DNA of 64,000 nt from Pricia antarctica (GTDB lineage: Bacteria; Bacteroidota; Bacteroidia; Flavobacteriales; Flavobacteriaceae), in contig DRGL01000081.1 in assembly GCA_011050085.1 (NCBI GenBank), positions 1 through 64,000 on the forward strand. The letters run 5' to 3'. A program made the position numbers and the translations under genes. Under the pieces are notes generated by a model that did not search any database, was not told the DNA's origin, and worked only from the letters and a program-made list of their open reading frames with translations. Below are positions 35,957 through 45,083 of the stretch, one piece after another. Numbering within the stretch: position 1 is the first letter of the stretch; each line of letters starts with the position of its first letter.

Positions 35957-37330
35957 TTAGCTTTTTGGAGAATCAAGAAAATCCCGGTACCATTTTCCCG
36001 AAGCCTTAAGCATTCTTTTTTGTGTAGCGAAATCAACGTGTACAAGTCCGAACTTAGGGCGGTATCCTTCGGCCCACTCAAAATTATCTATGAGCGTCCA
36101 TATAAAATAGCCGGATACTTTTAGGCCATCTTGCTGCGCTTTGTATACCTGTTTCAGGTAGCCTTGCAAATAGTGGATTCTGTCCATGTCAGCAATTTCA
36201 CCGTTCTGATATTGATCTTCGAACGCCGCCCCGTTTTCGGTAATAAAGATTTTATTAATACCGCTATAGGTATTGAATTTGGCAATCATCGCATAGATAC
36301 TTGGTGGATATACCTCCCAATCCATAAGGGTAGTGGTAACGTTTCGATGACTGGCCTTAACGATTTTAGCGAATATATAGGGTGTGAAATAGCTGTGTTT
36401 TACAACCTCTCGTGTATAATTTTGAACGCCAATGAAATCAAAATCAAAGACACATTTTTCTAGGTCGCCCGACTTTTGGTATCGCTCTATCCGACGAAGT
36501 ATTGGAACACTTTCAATGGGATAACCCAAGCCTAGACTAGGTTCGATAAATAGCCGATTGAGTAGGGCATCCACCCTTTTCGATGCCCTGATATCTTTCG
36601 GTCGGTTTGAATAGGGTGTGATTTCAGAACAGGAAAAAGTCGTGCCAATGCATGCGTTCGCTATGATTTCGCGTAGTATTTTCCCGCCTAGGGCCTGACA
36701 AAGTGTTGCGTGATGTACCGCAGGCAAAAAGTTTTTAAGGCCCTTCCTCCCTGGGGCATGTACGCCCAGGAAATAGCCGGTTCCGGTAAAGACCATCGGC
36801 TCGTTGAGAACCATCCAATGTTTTACACGATCCCCGAAACGCTGCGCACAAAGTTTTGCGTAGGTTTCGAACCATTCTAAAATTTCTCGGTTCGTCCAAC
36901 CCCCTTTTTCTTCCAGCGCTTGGGGCAAATCCCAATGGTACAAGGTAATCCATGGGGTAATATCACATTCCAGACAAAAATCTATGACCCGGTTGTAAAA
37001 GGCGATACCTGCTTCGCTAACTTGTCCGGTACCATCGGGCAATACCCGCGGCCAAGCTATCGAAAAACGGAAATGCCCTATGTTCATCGCCTTCATTAGA
37101 AGAATGTCCTCTTGATAGCGATGGTAGAAATCACAGGCAACACGCCCATGGTCTCCGTTTAAAATTACACCCTTTTTTGAGACGAACCTGTCCCAAATAG
37201 AGGCTCCCTTATCGTCAATGGAATGCGCTCCCTCTATTTGATATGCCGCTGCCGATACGCCCCAAATAAAATCTTTTCCGAAATCATGTGGTTGTAAGTT
37301 GAAGGGTGGGAGTGCTATTTCTTGGGGCAT
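35957..37330 (-). CDS. GH1 beta-glucosidase/beta-glycosidase, cytoplasmic
   Basis: The 457-residue protein is a complete GH1 enzyme: FIWGVSAAAYQIEGA near the N-terminus, FSIAWPRVLPDGTG, ITLYHWDLPQALEEKGGW, the acid/base Glu in HWMVLNEPMVF, the nucleophile Glu in KIFITENGAAFED, and YFIWTLIDNFEWAEGYRPKF near the C-terminus. It has no signal peptide. Its ATG directly abuts the stop of the glycosyltransferase gene, so it is coupled to a sugar-transfer gene and a phosphoesterase gene rather than to a polysaccharide locus. The substrate may be a beta-glucoside or an internal glycolipid; the latter is speculation from context. Confidence 0.93.
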   Translation of the reverse strand: MPQEIALPPFNLQPHDFGKDFIWGVSAAAYQIEGAHSIDDKGASIWDRFVSKKGVILNGDHGRVACDFYHRYQEDILLMKAMNIGHFRFSIAWPRVLPDGTGQVSEAGIAFYNRVIDFCLECDITPWITLYHWDLPQALEEKGGWTNREILEWFETYAKLCAQRFGDRVKHWMVLNEPMVFTGTGYFLGVHAPGRKGLKNFLPAVHHATLCQALGGKILREIIANACIGTTFSCSEITPYSNRPKDIRASKRVDALLNRLFIEPSLGLGYPIESVPILRRIERYQKSGDLEKCVFDFDFIGVQNYTREVVKHSYFTPYIFAKIVKASHRNVTTTLMDWEVYPPSIYAMIAKFNTYSGINKIFITENGAAFEDQYQNGEIADMDRIHYLQGYLKQVYKAQQDGLKVSGYFIWTLIDNFEWAEGYRPKFGLVHVDFATQKRMLKASGKWYRDFLDSPKS

Positions 37331-38344
37331 TCACAAAATTTCACTGGTAGTATTCACCGGTGCTTCCTCGAGCACGCGATCGATGATGTTTTCGGTGATA
37401 TCGGGATAGTAGATGCCCAAACGCCCGTCGCTTTCGACCCATGCCTTAATTTTGTCAATATGCTTCTTTTTCAATGATTTTACAACGGTCACCCCCATTT
37501 CTTCGAGGGCTGCGGCGTTACAATGTTGCTCGTACTGTCCTTTCATGGGTATCACCAATAGTTTCTTTCCCATATGTAGCGCTTCGGCTGGGGTCTCGAA
37601 ACCGGCCCCGCACAAGATGCCCTTACTGCTGGCCATACTGCGTATAAAAGAGGTATTGTTGATAGGTTGCATGGTCATGTTCCTCCAAAAGAATTTAGTT
37701 CGGTTGTGCTTTGAGAAAACATCCCAGTAAACATTTTTAATTTGGGATAGTACATCCATAATTTTCTCATCGCTATAGGAAGGCAGATACACCGTATAGT
37801 GATTTCCTTCGGTTCGGGTCGTGTCCCTAATTTCTTGTCGAATGATAGGGGTATAAATGTTGTCGTCGTATTGTTTGAAGTGAAAACCGAACTGTGATGT
37901 GGAAGGGGCATATTTGTTTAAGATTAATCTCCCCACAGCATCCTTTTTTTTGGGCCTTGGCACTAACGGGGATAATAATGCTGCCTGATGGCTTAGGGCG
38001 ATACATGGTTTTTGCTGAAGTCTACAGGCCCATGCCGAGACCGGTTCAAAATCGTTGATGACCAAGTCGTACTTCGAGATGGGTATGCTTTTGACCTCTT
38101 TTTGGAGTCTCGAAGCATTGGTTCTCAAATAGGTGCGCCACATATCGACGCCCCCTTTTTTTCCAAAGATGAAACTCCATCCGCTCAGTTGATATTTTAT
38201 GGGGTGGGGTAGGCCAATGTCAGCCTGTGTACCACTTACCAGAATATCGAGTTCGATGTTTTTGCTTTGAAGTATGGGAACTATATCGCGCGCCCTGCAC
38301 AAATGGCCATTACCTGTTCCTTGAATAGCATACAATACTTTCAT
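37331..38344 (-). CDS. GT-B glycosyltransferase (MJ1255/GT28-like)
   Basis: The 337-residue protein starts VLYAIQGTGNGHLCRARDIV, the nucleotide-sugar transferase N-domain glycine loop, and has in the C-domain GILCGAGFETPAEALHMGKK and VIPMKGQYEQHCNAAALEEM, the donor-binding pattern of GT1/GT28-like enzymes such as MurG and glycolipid synthases. I infer transfer of a sugar to a lipid or small acceptor at the inner face of the membrane. It lies between a LpxH-like phosphoesterase gene (ten bases upstream) and GH1 (abutting). Donor and acceptor are not known. Confidence 0.85.
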   Translation of the reverse strand: MKVLYAIQGTGNGHLCRARDIVPILQSKNIELDILVSGTQADIGLPHPIKYQLSGWSFIFGKKGGVDMWRTYLRTNASRLQKEVKSIPISKYDLVINDFEPVSAWACRLQQKPCIALSHQAALLSPLVPRPKKKDAVGRLILNKYAPSTSQFGFHFKQYDDNIYTPIIRQEIRDTTRTEGNHYTVYLPSYSDEKIMDVLSQIKNVYWDVFSKHNRTKFFWRNMTMQPINNTSFIRSMASSKGILCGAGFETPAEALHMGKKLLVIPMKGQYEQHCNAAALEEMGVTVVKSLKKKHIDKIKAWVESDGRLGIYYPDITENIIDRVLEEAPVNTTSEIL

Positions 38345-38353
38345 TTTTATTTT

Positions 38354-39226
38354 TTAGGATGCTCGGTCGTGTCGCCTATCTGCGGACAAGTCGTTGAATT
38401 CGGACATCATTCTTTGAAACAACTCTTCTTTTTCAAGAATTTCTATAGGGTCTTCAATATCAACATTGTACTTTTCAAGCTTTACATCTTCCTCATATCG
38501 GTATAATTTCCATTTGCCTTTATGGTATTCCAAGGCGGTCAAGTTCTCAACCCAGTCCCCCGAATTGAGATAGGCTACCGATCCGTTTGGGGTTTCTATC
38601 GACTTGATTTCCGGATGATGAATATGGCCGCAAACCACATAGTCGTAATTGTTCTCAATGGCGATATCAGCTGCCGTTCGCTCAAAATTATGAATGAACT
38701 TGATTGCGGATTTTACTCCATTCTTAATTTTTTTGGACATTGATACTGGTTCTTTCCCCAATTTTTTAGAGCAGAAATTTACGGCCCTGTTGATAAGTAT
38801 TAACATATCGTAACCAGCAGCCCCTAGCTTGGCCAGCCATTTACTGTGTTGCATGGTAACATCAAAAACATCGCCATGAAAAATCCAAGCTTTCTTGCCG
38901 TGTACGTTCAGCACCAGTTTGTTCGAAATGTCGAACGAGCCTAGCTTAAAGCCCGTAAATTTCCGTAGCATTTCATCGTGATTGCCCGTGATATAGTGCA
39001 CTTTTACGCCTCTCGTAATCCATTCCATCAACAATTTTATCACCTTCATATGCGATTTCGGCCAGTATCTTTTATTGAATTGCCAGATATCGATGATATC
39101 ACCGTTCAGGATGACTTTTTTAGGATGGATAGATTTGAGATACTTGGCAAGTTCTTTGGCATGACAACCATAGGTGCCCAGATGTACATCGGAAATCACT
39201 ACGATATCGACGGGTCTTTTTTTCAT
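38354..39226 (-). CDS. LpxH-like calcineurin-type metallophosphoesterase
   Basis: The 290-residue protein has all metal motifs of the calcineurin fold: VVISDVHLGTYGCHA, LNGDIIDIWQF, YITGNHDEMLRKF, WIFHGDVFD and YVVCGHIHHPEI. It matches UDP-2,3-diacylglucosamine diphosphatase-like proteins common in Bacteroidetes, often beside a glycosyltransferase gene as here. LpxH hydrolyses UDP-diacylglucosamine in lipid A synthesis; whether this one does, or acts on another lipid-linked diphosphate, cannot be told. It heads the three-gene minus-strand operon. Confidence 0.85.
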   Translation of the reverse strand: MKKRPVDIVVISDVHLGTYGCHAKELAKYLKSIHPKKVILNGDIIDIWQFNKRYWPKSHMKVIKLLMEWITRGVKVHYITGNHDEMLRKFTGFKLGSFDISNKLVLNVHGKKAWIFHGDVFDVTMQHSKWLAKLGAAGYDMLILINRAVNFCSKKLGKEPVSMSKKIKNGVKSAIKFIHNFERTAADIAIENNYDYVVCGHIHHPEIKSIETPNGSVAYLNSGDWVENLTALEYHKGKWKLYRYEEDVKLEKYNVDIEDPIEILEKEELFQRMMSEFNDLSADRRHDRAS

Positions 39227-39425
39227 TGGATAGTAATGAAGCTAAGTTTTACAAAGTTTCCGAAATTAATTTTGCCCCATCGTAAATAACGGATTAACCT
39301 TTTGTTAGCTCAACATTATTATTAAACCTGAGATGAATTTAGTATTCATAGGGCCATCGATAAACAAGCTATGATAAAGTATTTACCTTTGTATAAATCA
39401 AATTCATATAACATAAAAAGTATTC

Positions 39426-40817
39426 ATGTTCCCATCAAAAACATATATCGACAGACGCGCAAGACTCAAAAAAACCTTAAAATCTGGATTGGTACTATTG
39501 CCCGGTAATGGCCAAAGCCCGATGAACTATGCCGATAATTGGTATCCCTTCATGCAAGACAGCTCGTTTCTTTATTATACCGGTATAAACGGTATTCCGA
39601 ATCTGTATTTTATAATCGATATTGATAATGACCGTGAAATTCTGTTCGGTAATGACGCTACACCAGAAGAAATGGTGTGGACAGGCGCGGCAGAACCAAT
39701 GGTAGATTTGGCGGCAAATTCGGGAATAGCCTCGGTGAAACCTATAAAAGAACTTGAAACTTATGTGAAGCAACAAACAAAAAAAGGCCAAAAACTAAAC
39801 TATTTGGAACCTTACCGTGCCGACTTAAAGGTTCAATTGGCGGAACTCATAGGCATCAAGCCCGCTCAAGTAGGCGAAAATATGTCCTCAGAACTCGTAA
39901 AGGCAATTGTCTCCCAGCGTGAAATCAAGTCCGAAGAGGAGCTGACCGAAATCGAGAAAGCTGTAAATACTACGGTTGCCATGCATACCCATGCCATAAA
40001 AAATACCCGACCGGGAAAAACAGAACTTGAAATAGCGGGAGAATTACAATCCATCGCGATTGGGGGCGGTGGTAACATCGCCTTTCCTATAATCTTGACG
40101 AAAAACGGACAATATTTGCACAACCATGCCACCCAAGATAGACTTGCAGAAGGTGATTTGGTGCTTTGTGATTGTGGTGCGGAGAACGCTATGGGTTACA
40201 CGGGTGATATGACCCGTACTTTTCCGGTCTCTAAACGATTTAGCGATTTACAAAGAAACGTATACGATATTGTACTAGACGCACATAATGCTGCGGTTAC
40301 GGGTTTACGGCCAGGTGTTCCCTACAAAGATTTACACCTGCTGGCCGCTAAAAAATTAGTGGAAGGCTTGATAGGTATGGATATAATGAAAGGTAATGCT
40401 GATGAAGCCGTTGCTGCCGGCGCGCACACCTTATTTTTTCAATGTGGGCTCGGACATATGATGGGCTTAGATATTCATGATATGGAAAACCTTGGGGAGC
40501 AATATGTTGGTTATACCCCAGAACTAAAGAAAAGTACAGAATTCGGACTGAAATCATTGCGTTTGGGCAAAGCGCTACAAGAAGGTTTCGTTGTCACGGT
40601 AGAACCGGGCCTCTATTTCAATCCTTTTTTAATCGACGCATGGCGAGCGCAAGGTAAGTTCAAAGACTTTGTCAATTATGATGCTGCAGAAAAGATGAAG
40701 CGTTTCGGCGGAATCCGTGTAGAGGAAGATTTCGCTATTACCGCAGCTGGAAGTCGTTTATTGGGAGAACCTTTGGCGAAAACGGCCAGTGCCATAGAAG
40801 CGCTCAAAAATTCTTAA
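39426..40817 (+). CDS. Aminopeptidase P family metallopeptidase (M24B)
   Basis: The 463-residue protein has an N-terminal creatinase-like domain (SFLYYTGINGIPNLYFIIDI, FGNDATPEEMVWTGAAEPMV) and a C-terminal pita-bread peptidase domain. Metal ligands are visible as Asp in LVLCDCGAENAMGYTGDMTR (two Asp), His in FQCGLGHMMGLDIHD, Glu in VVTVEPGLYF and Glu in FGGIRVEEDFAI. It should remove N-terminal residues before proline in the cytoplasm. TACCTTTG at 39384-39391 could be its -7 promoter box. Its 3' end overlaps the convergent hydrolase gene by 14 bases. Confidence 0.93.
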   Translation: MFPSKTYIDRRARLKKTLKSGLVLLPGNGQSPMNYADNWYPFMQDSSFLYYTGINGIPNLYFIIDIDNDREILFGNDATPEEMVWTGAAEPMVDLAANSGIASVKPIKELETYVKQQTKKGQKLNYLEPYRADLKVQLAELIGIKPAQVGENMSSELVKAIVSQREIKSEEELTEIEKAVNTTVAMHTHAIKNTRPGKTELEIAGELQSIAIGGGGNIAFPIILTKNGQYLHNHATQDRLAEGDLVLCDCGAENAMGYTGDMTRTFPVSKRFSDLQRNVYDIVLDAHNAAVTGLRPGVPYKDLHLLAAKKLVEGLIGMDIMKGNADEAVAAGAHTLFFQCGLGHMMGLDIHDMENLGEQYVGYTPELKKSTEFGLKSLRLGKALQEGFVVTVEPGLYFNPFLIDAWRAQGKFKDFVNYDAAEKMKRFGGIRVEEDFAITAAGSRLLGEPLAKTASAIEALKNS

Positions 40818-41832
40818 TAATTTTTTTGGCAATGGTATCTATTAAGGCATCGGGAAGATCGTGCCCCATATTTGTCAGCCAAAGACTATCTGCGTTAGGA
40901 ATAATTGTGGCCATTTTCTTGGCGTGGGCAATTGGAATCACTGGATCTTGTTCTCCATGAACGATTAAGACGGGCAGTGAAAGTTTCGATAGCCCGTTAT
41001 ATCTTGAAGGCGATAGCGAAATGGCCTTTTGATGATGGCGGCCCGTCATAAAATCATAACCCTTACGTTTTTCCAGATTGTAAATGGCGGCTTCTGCAAT
41101 TGGCTTGACTGCAATGTCGCCATTTGCTTTCCCCATCAAAATTTTCTTGTGCACCAATTGCAGTTTGATTTTTCCTTTTTTACCACCAAAAACCCCGTGT
41201 TTTATAACCGCACTTATCATTTTAGCAAGAATTTTAGGATTAGTTCTCGGTAAATCGCTGTCAAGAATATTTCCTGAAGACATAATTGAGGTCAGGCTAA
41301 CTATTCGCTCTGGATATTCGATGGCAACTAATTGAGCTATCATACCACCCATAGATACGCCTACGAAATGCGCTTTTTGAATGGCTAACGTATCCATTAT
41401 GGCGATAGGGTCTTGTGCCATATCTTGCAGCGTGTATGGTTTTTTGGTATTCCATCCTTCTTCAGATTCGGTAAGGCCCGTGCCGCGATGATCGTATCGT
41501 ATGACCCGATATCCGGCATCGGTAAATTTTGAAATAAAATCAATTGGCCAACTTAAGGCGTCGTTTGCGGCACCCATAATCAAAACTACTGTCCCTTTTT
41601 TGCCGCCCTTGCTATTGATATCCTCGTACCAAACTTTCCAATCCTGTGAAAGGGCGAAGCCTGATTTTCCTTTCACCATATCAGGAACAGGGCTACGCAT
41701 GACGGCGGTAATTATGGCTTTGTTTTCTTTCGATAGTTTGGGCACTGAGGCGCAAGTGTACACTGAAGCGCCACTAATAATGCTCAGCAACACAATGCCT
41801 AAGCATTTAAGGAATTTCTGCAGCTTTATCAT
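40804..41832 (-). CDS. Alpha/beta hydrolase with N-terminal membrane or lipoprotein signal
   Basis: The start at 41832 puts a hydrophobic segment (FLKCLGIVLLSIISGASVYT, then Cys) at the N-terminus, which may be a lipoprotein signal. The upstream start at 41880 would bury it. The hydrolase fold shows VVLIMGAANDALSWP (oxyanion region), YDHRGTGLTES, the nucleophile elbow GVSMGGMIAQLVA, the acid region LIVHGEQDPVIPIAHA and the catalytic His in TNMGHDLPDALID. The substrate is unknown; esterase or lactonase activity is likely. It overlaps the upstream membrane-protein gene by 26 bases. Confidence 0.88.
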   Translation of the reverse strand: MIKLQKFLKCLGIVLLSIISGASVYTCASVPKLSKENKAIITAVMRSPVPDMVKGKSGFALSQDWKVWYEDINSKGGKKGTVVLIMGAANDALSWPIDFISKFTDAGYRVIRYDHRGTGLTESEEGWNTKKPYTLQDMAQDPIAIMDTLAIQKAHFVGVSMGGMIAQLVAIEYPERIVSLTSIMSSGNILDSDLPRTNPKILAKMISAVIKHGVFGGKKGKIKLQLVHKKILMGKANGDIAVKPIAEAAIYNLEKRKGYDFMTGRHHQKAISLSPSRYNGLSKLSLPVLIVHGEQDPVIPIAHAKKMATIIPNADSLWLTNMGHDLPDALIDTIAKKIIKNF

Positions 41833-42484
41833 TTCTTCCTTGGATGGATTTCTTTTTGTAAAAATAGATGATAAAACCAACAGCCAAACATGTACCGAGT
41901 ATCGAGGGTAAGAATTGACTATAAGGTTGATAGTTAGGAAGGATGTTTCCGGAAGCGGCAGCTACAAGCGCGGTAATTCCGCTTATCATTTTGTAAATAT
42001 GTTCGTAAAACCATAGGTGGCCATAGGCATGTTTAGGTATAAAATAGCGTAATAAATCGTATCCTATAATGAAAAACAAGTATCCCAAGGTTGAATAGAT
42101 GATGACCGGAGCCATTATCATATCCACAGATTCAATATGGTACAAAAATAAAAATCCTGAAAAAAAGGTGATGAGGGCTACCATAATGTCGGTAAGTTTC
42201 GGAACATTGGATTTCAAACGTACAATTCGAAATCCTGAATAGCCGTTATATCCCGCAACCAACGTCAGTACCAGAAGAAATTGATTAGCATTGAACAGAA
42301 AAAAACCGAGAAGGGCCGTAATAATTACGACCGATAGTAACCACAGAAACCATTGCCCTAACTTGAAATGCGTTTTCCCGCCCTTTTTCTTAATCAATAT
42401 GAGTACTCCGAGTAACATAGCCACCGTTCCTATGCTCACATGAATACTAATATTTGTCTTATGCAAAAAGGTATAGGCTTCCAT
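41807..42484 (-). CDS. Multi-pass membrane protein, DUF2306-like
   Basis: The 225-residue protein has about seven hydrophobic segments, for example HVSIGTVAMLLGVLILI, FLWLLSVVIITALLGFFLF and PVIIYSTLGYLFFIIGYDLL. His residues in the first helices, plus GGKTHFKLGQWFLW, recall DUF2306-type or haem-associated membrane families, but I am not certain. ATG 42484 is preferred over 42502. It lies just downstream of the interrupted AraC-type regulator and overlaps the alpha/beta hydrolase gene, so these two may be that regulator's targets. Confidence 0.72.
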   Translation of the reverse strand: MEAYTFLHKTNISIHVSIGTVAMLLGVLILIKKKGGKTHFKLGQWFLWLLSVVIITALLGFFLFNANQFLLVLTLVAGYNGYSGFRIVRLKSNVPKLTDIMVALITFFSGFLFLYHIESVDMIMAPVIIYSTLGYLFFIIGYDLLRYFIPKHAYGHLWFYEHIYKMISGITALVAAASGNILPNYQPYSQFLPSILGTCLAVGFIIYFYKKKSIQGRNDKAAEIP

Positions 42485-42559
42485 GCTACATGTTTTGCCC
42501 AAACTTCTGCAAAATTTATCCTATTGGCGACCCAACCTATCGGCTGAAACCTATCAGCA

Positions 42560-43693
42560 TTATTTTTTTTTGAATTCGGATGGCGTAACACCGGTATATT
42601 TTTTGAAATACCGATTGAACGACGATTTCGATTTGAAACCGCACTCAAAGGCAATTCCTAAAATTGACAGCTTCTCGAATACGGATGAAAGCAACATTGT
42701 TTTAGCCTTCTCGATACGATACCCATTGACGAAATCATAAAAATTCATTTGAAAATGTTGATTGATAATCTGTGAAAGCTGTGCCTGGGAGCACATGAAT
42801 TGTTCGGAAAGTAAAGGCAAACTGAGATTTTCATTTAGATAAGGCTTTTCGATATCCATAAAATCAGCAAGTTCTTGTGCCTTGCGTTCGATGTTTATCG
42901 GGTCTAACCCAGATTTGGCATAAATTGCCGATAAACTATCCTTTTTCCTTTCCGAAGCTATCCTGATTAAATCGAATTCACTATTCGAAAAAATAGTGGT
43001 TTGCCGAAAGCCATATAATCCAAAAGCAATCAACATACAGCTCAACAGAATGCCGACTAGCGCAAAAGCCATATCCAACGATAGCATTTGAAATTGGGTT
43101 GTCCCAAGAACACATATTGACCCCAATATGAAAAGTGAGAAGTATGAATAGACTACGTAACGTACCCAATTGAGGCTAATTTTCTCCTCAAAGGAAAATA
43201 CCTGGCCAATAGTTTTTTGGTGTTGGCGCAAGAGCATTACGTCCCAAATACAATATGCCAGTCCTTATACGGCAAGGGGAACTGCGTAGAAGAAAATCCA
43301 CCTTGGTGGATTAGAAGGTATGAGGATATAGCCTTCGGAGGCGGTCAAGATTAAATTATCTTTGACTTGCAGTACCCATAGAATTGCCACGAATATGGGA
43401 TACACGACGAGATGCCCTATGATAGTAAACCATGCCATCTTATGGCCAGTTAATGCCAGCACATACAAAAATAGTAATGGCGCGCCCAATAGCGGTAGAC
43501 CAAAACTCAAAATGGCCCAAAGGCCATATAGGTTAAAACGAAAGATGGTAATATAGTAAAAGGTAATTTGAAGGAGCGTTACCAAAATCCAGCCTAAAAA
43601 AATATAGTCTTCCTGGACTTTATTTCTCTTGACCCACAGCAATACGAATAGCATTGCCCCGATGCCAAGACCTGCATTGAGAATGACCTCCAT
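42560..43693 (-). pseudogene. AraC-family regulator with N-terminal membrane domain, interrupted by one in-frame TAA
   Basis: Two open stretches in the same frame (43693-43265 and 43264-42560) are split by a TAA at 43267-43265. Across the stop the text runs FFYAVPLAV-stop-GLAYCIWDVMLLRQHQKT, a continuous membrane helix and its following loop. The first part has about five helices, the second a sixth and seventh, then a helix-turn-helix (SQAQLSQIINQHFQMNFYDF then VNGYRIEKAKTMLL; IAFECGFKSKSSFNRYFKKY). Together they make about 377 residues, the usual length of flavobacterial 7TM-AraC regulators. A single nonsense change or a sequencing error explains it. The second part could restart at ATG 43237 with two helices and the DNA-binding domain. 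Confidence 0.85.
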
Positions 43694-43746
43694 GAGTATT
43701 TACCGATTTAGTCTCAAATTAAGACTGTAATAAAAGCGATTCTGCC

Positions 43747-44796
43747 CTATTCCTTTTCAAAGGAATTCCACCCCTGGGCCGTAAGCGGAATTTTGGCGTT
43801 GCCCCTTGTAACAAGATGTGCGCCTTCACTTTCCTCCGTCATATGACCGATAACGGTCATGTTCGGGTTGCCCTTGATTTTTTCGAAATCATCTTGTGCA
43901 ACAGTGAACAAAAGCTCATAATCTTCTCCGCCGCTAAGCGCCACCAGTGTGCTATCAATCTTAAACTCCTCACAGGCGGAAATTACGGTAGGATCTAAGG
44001 GAATCTTATCTTCGAATAGATTACAACCGACCTTACTGCTTTTACAGAGGTGCAAAATTTCTGAGGAAAGCCCATCGCTTATATCGATCATAGCGGTCGG
44101 TTTAACTTCCAATTTTTTCAAAAGTTCAACGATATCCTTTCGGGCCTCGGGTTTAAGTTGCCTTTCTACGATGTAGGAGTAAGGCGATAAATCGGGTTGC
44201 GTATTCGGGTTTACCTTAAATACAGCTTTTTCCCGCTCTAGCACTTGCAATCCCATATAGGCTCCCCCGACATCACCGCTAACTACAAGAAGGTCGTTCG
44301 GTTTAGCCCCGTCGCGGTATACGATATTCGCTTCATCTGCCTCGCCCAATGCGGTAATACTGATTAGCATTCCAGTAGTCGATGAGGTCGTATCTCCGCC
44401 GATGAGGTCAACGTTGAATACCTTGCAGGCCAGACCTATACCCGCATAGAGTTCTTCTAGAGCCTCTAGGGGAAATCGGTTTGACACCGCCAACCCGACC
44501 GTAATTTGGGTAGCTGTGGCGTTCATGGCATAGACATCCGAAAGGTTGGCCATTACCGCTTTATACCCCAAATGCTTTAAGGGCATATAGCTTAAATCGA
44601 AATGTACCCCTTCGATAAGCAAATCAGTGGTTACGATCGTTTTTTTGTTGTTGAAATCAAGTACTGCGGCATCATCGCCGATACCTCTAACCGTAGATTT
44701 TTGGGTTAGGGAAATATGTTGGGTCAAATGGTCTATGAGTCCGAACTCGCCCAATTGCTCCAACGCAGTACGTTCTTGGTTTTTGTCTTCTAGCAT
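43747..44796 (-). CDS. thiL: Thiamine-monophosphate kinase ThiL
   Basis: The 349-residue protein starts LGEFGLIDHLTQ and has GIGDDAAVLDF (metal and ATP site), TTDLLIEGVHFDLSYM followed by GYKAVMANLSDVYAMNA, GLACKVFNVDLIGGDTT, SGDVGGAYMG, MIDISDGLSSEILHLC and ALSGGEDYELLFTV, all ThiL signatures. It phosphorylates thiamine monophosphate to the diphosphate cofactor. It is a stand-alone gene. A -7 box ends five bases before the ATG, suggesting a leaderless or very short-leader message. Confidence 0.96.
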   Translation of the reverse strand: MLEDKNQERTALEQLGEFGLIDHLTQHISLTQKSTVRGIGDDAAVLDFNNKKTIVTTDLLIEGVHFDLSYMPLKHLGYKAVMANLSDVYAMNATATQITVGLAVSNRFPLEALEELYAGIGLACKVFNVDLIGGDTTSSTTGMLISITALGEADEANIVYRDGAKPNDLLVVSGDVGGAYMGLQVLEREKAVFKVNPNTQPDLSPYSYIVERQLKPEARKDIVELLKKLEVKPTAMIDISDGLSSEILHLCKSSKVGCNLFEDKIPLDPTVISACEEFKIDSTLVALSGGEDYELLFTVAQDDFEKIKGNPNMTVIGHMTEESEGAHLVTRGNAKIPLTAQGWNSFEKE

Positions 44797-44800
44797 AGGG

Positions 44801-44808
44801 CAAAAATA
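44801..44808 (-). promoter_or_regulatory. Putative -7 promoter box for thiL
   Basis: On the minus strand TATTTTTG matches TAnnTTTG and ends five bases before the ThiL ATG. A clear TTG box at the normal spacing is not seen. Confidence 0.45.
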
Positions 44809-45083
44809 AGGGTATTTTTCGATGTTTTGGTTCAGGGGCTTAACGAACTAGTGATTGACTAACTGTACTTTTCATACAATAAGCGTTGATTTTGTGTAAG
44901 GGTTTTAAGATATTGGATACTAAGGCATATGTTCCCATGGGAAGTTGGCTGAATTTATGTATTGTATTTCGTAAAATAGCAATTATACATTTGATTGCCG
45001 TTTCATCAATTTCCGAATAAAATATTCCATAAAACCATTGTAATCACTATCTTGTAAGGTACCCAACGTCATTGAGCTGAATT

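Noticed and set aside
41501-41911. Open frame of 136 codons antisense to the alpha/beta hydrolase gene
   Set aside because: The opposite strand has a convincing catalytic domain; this frame has no motif.
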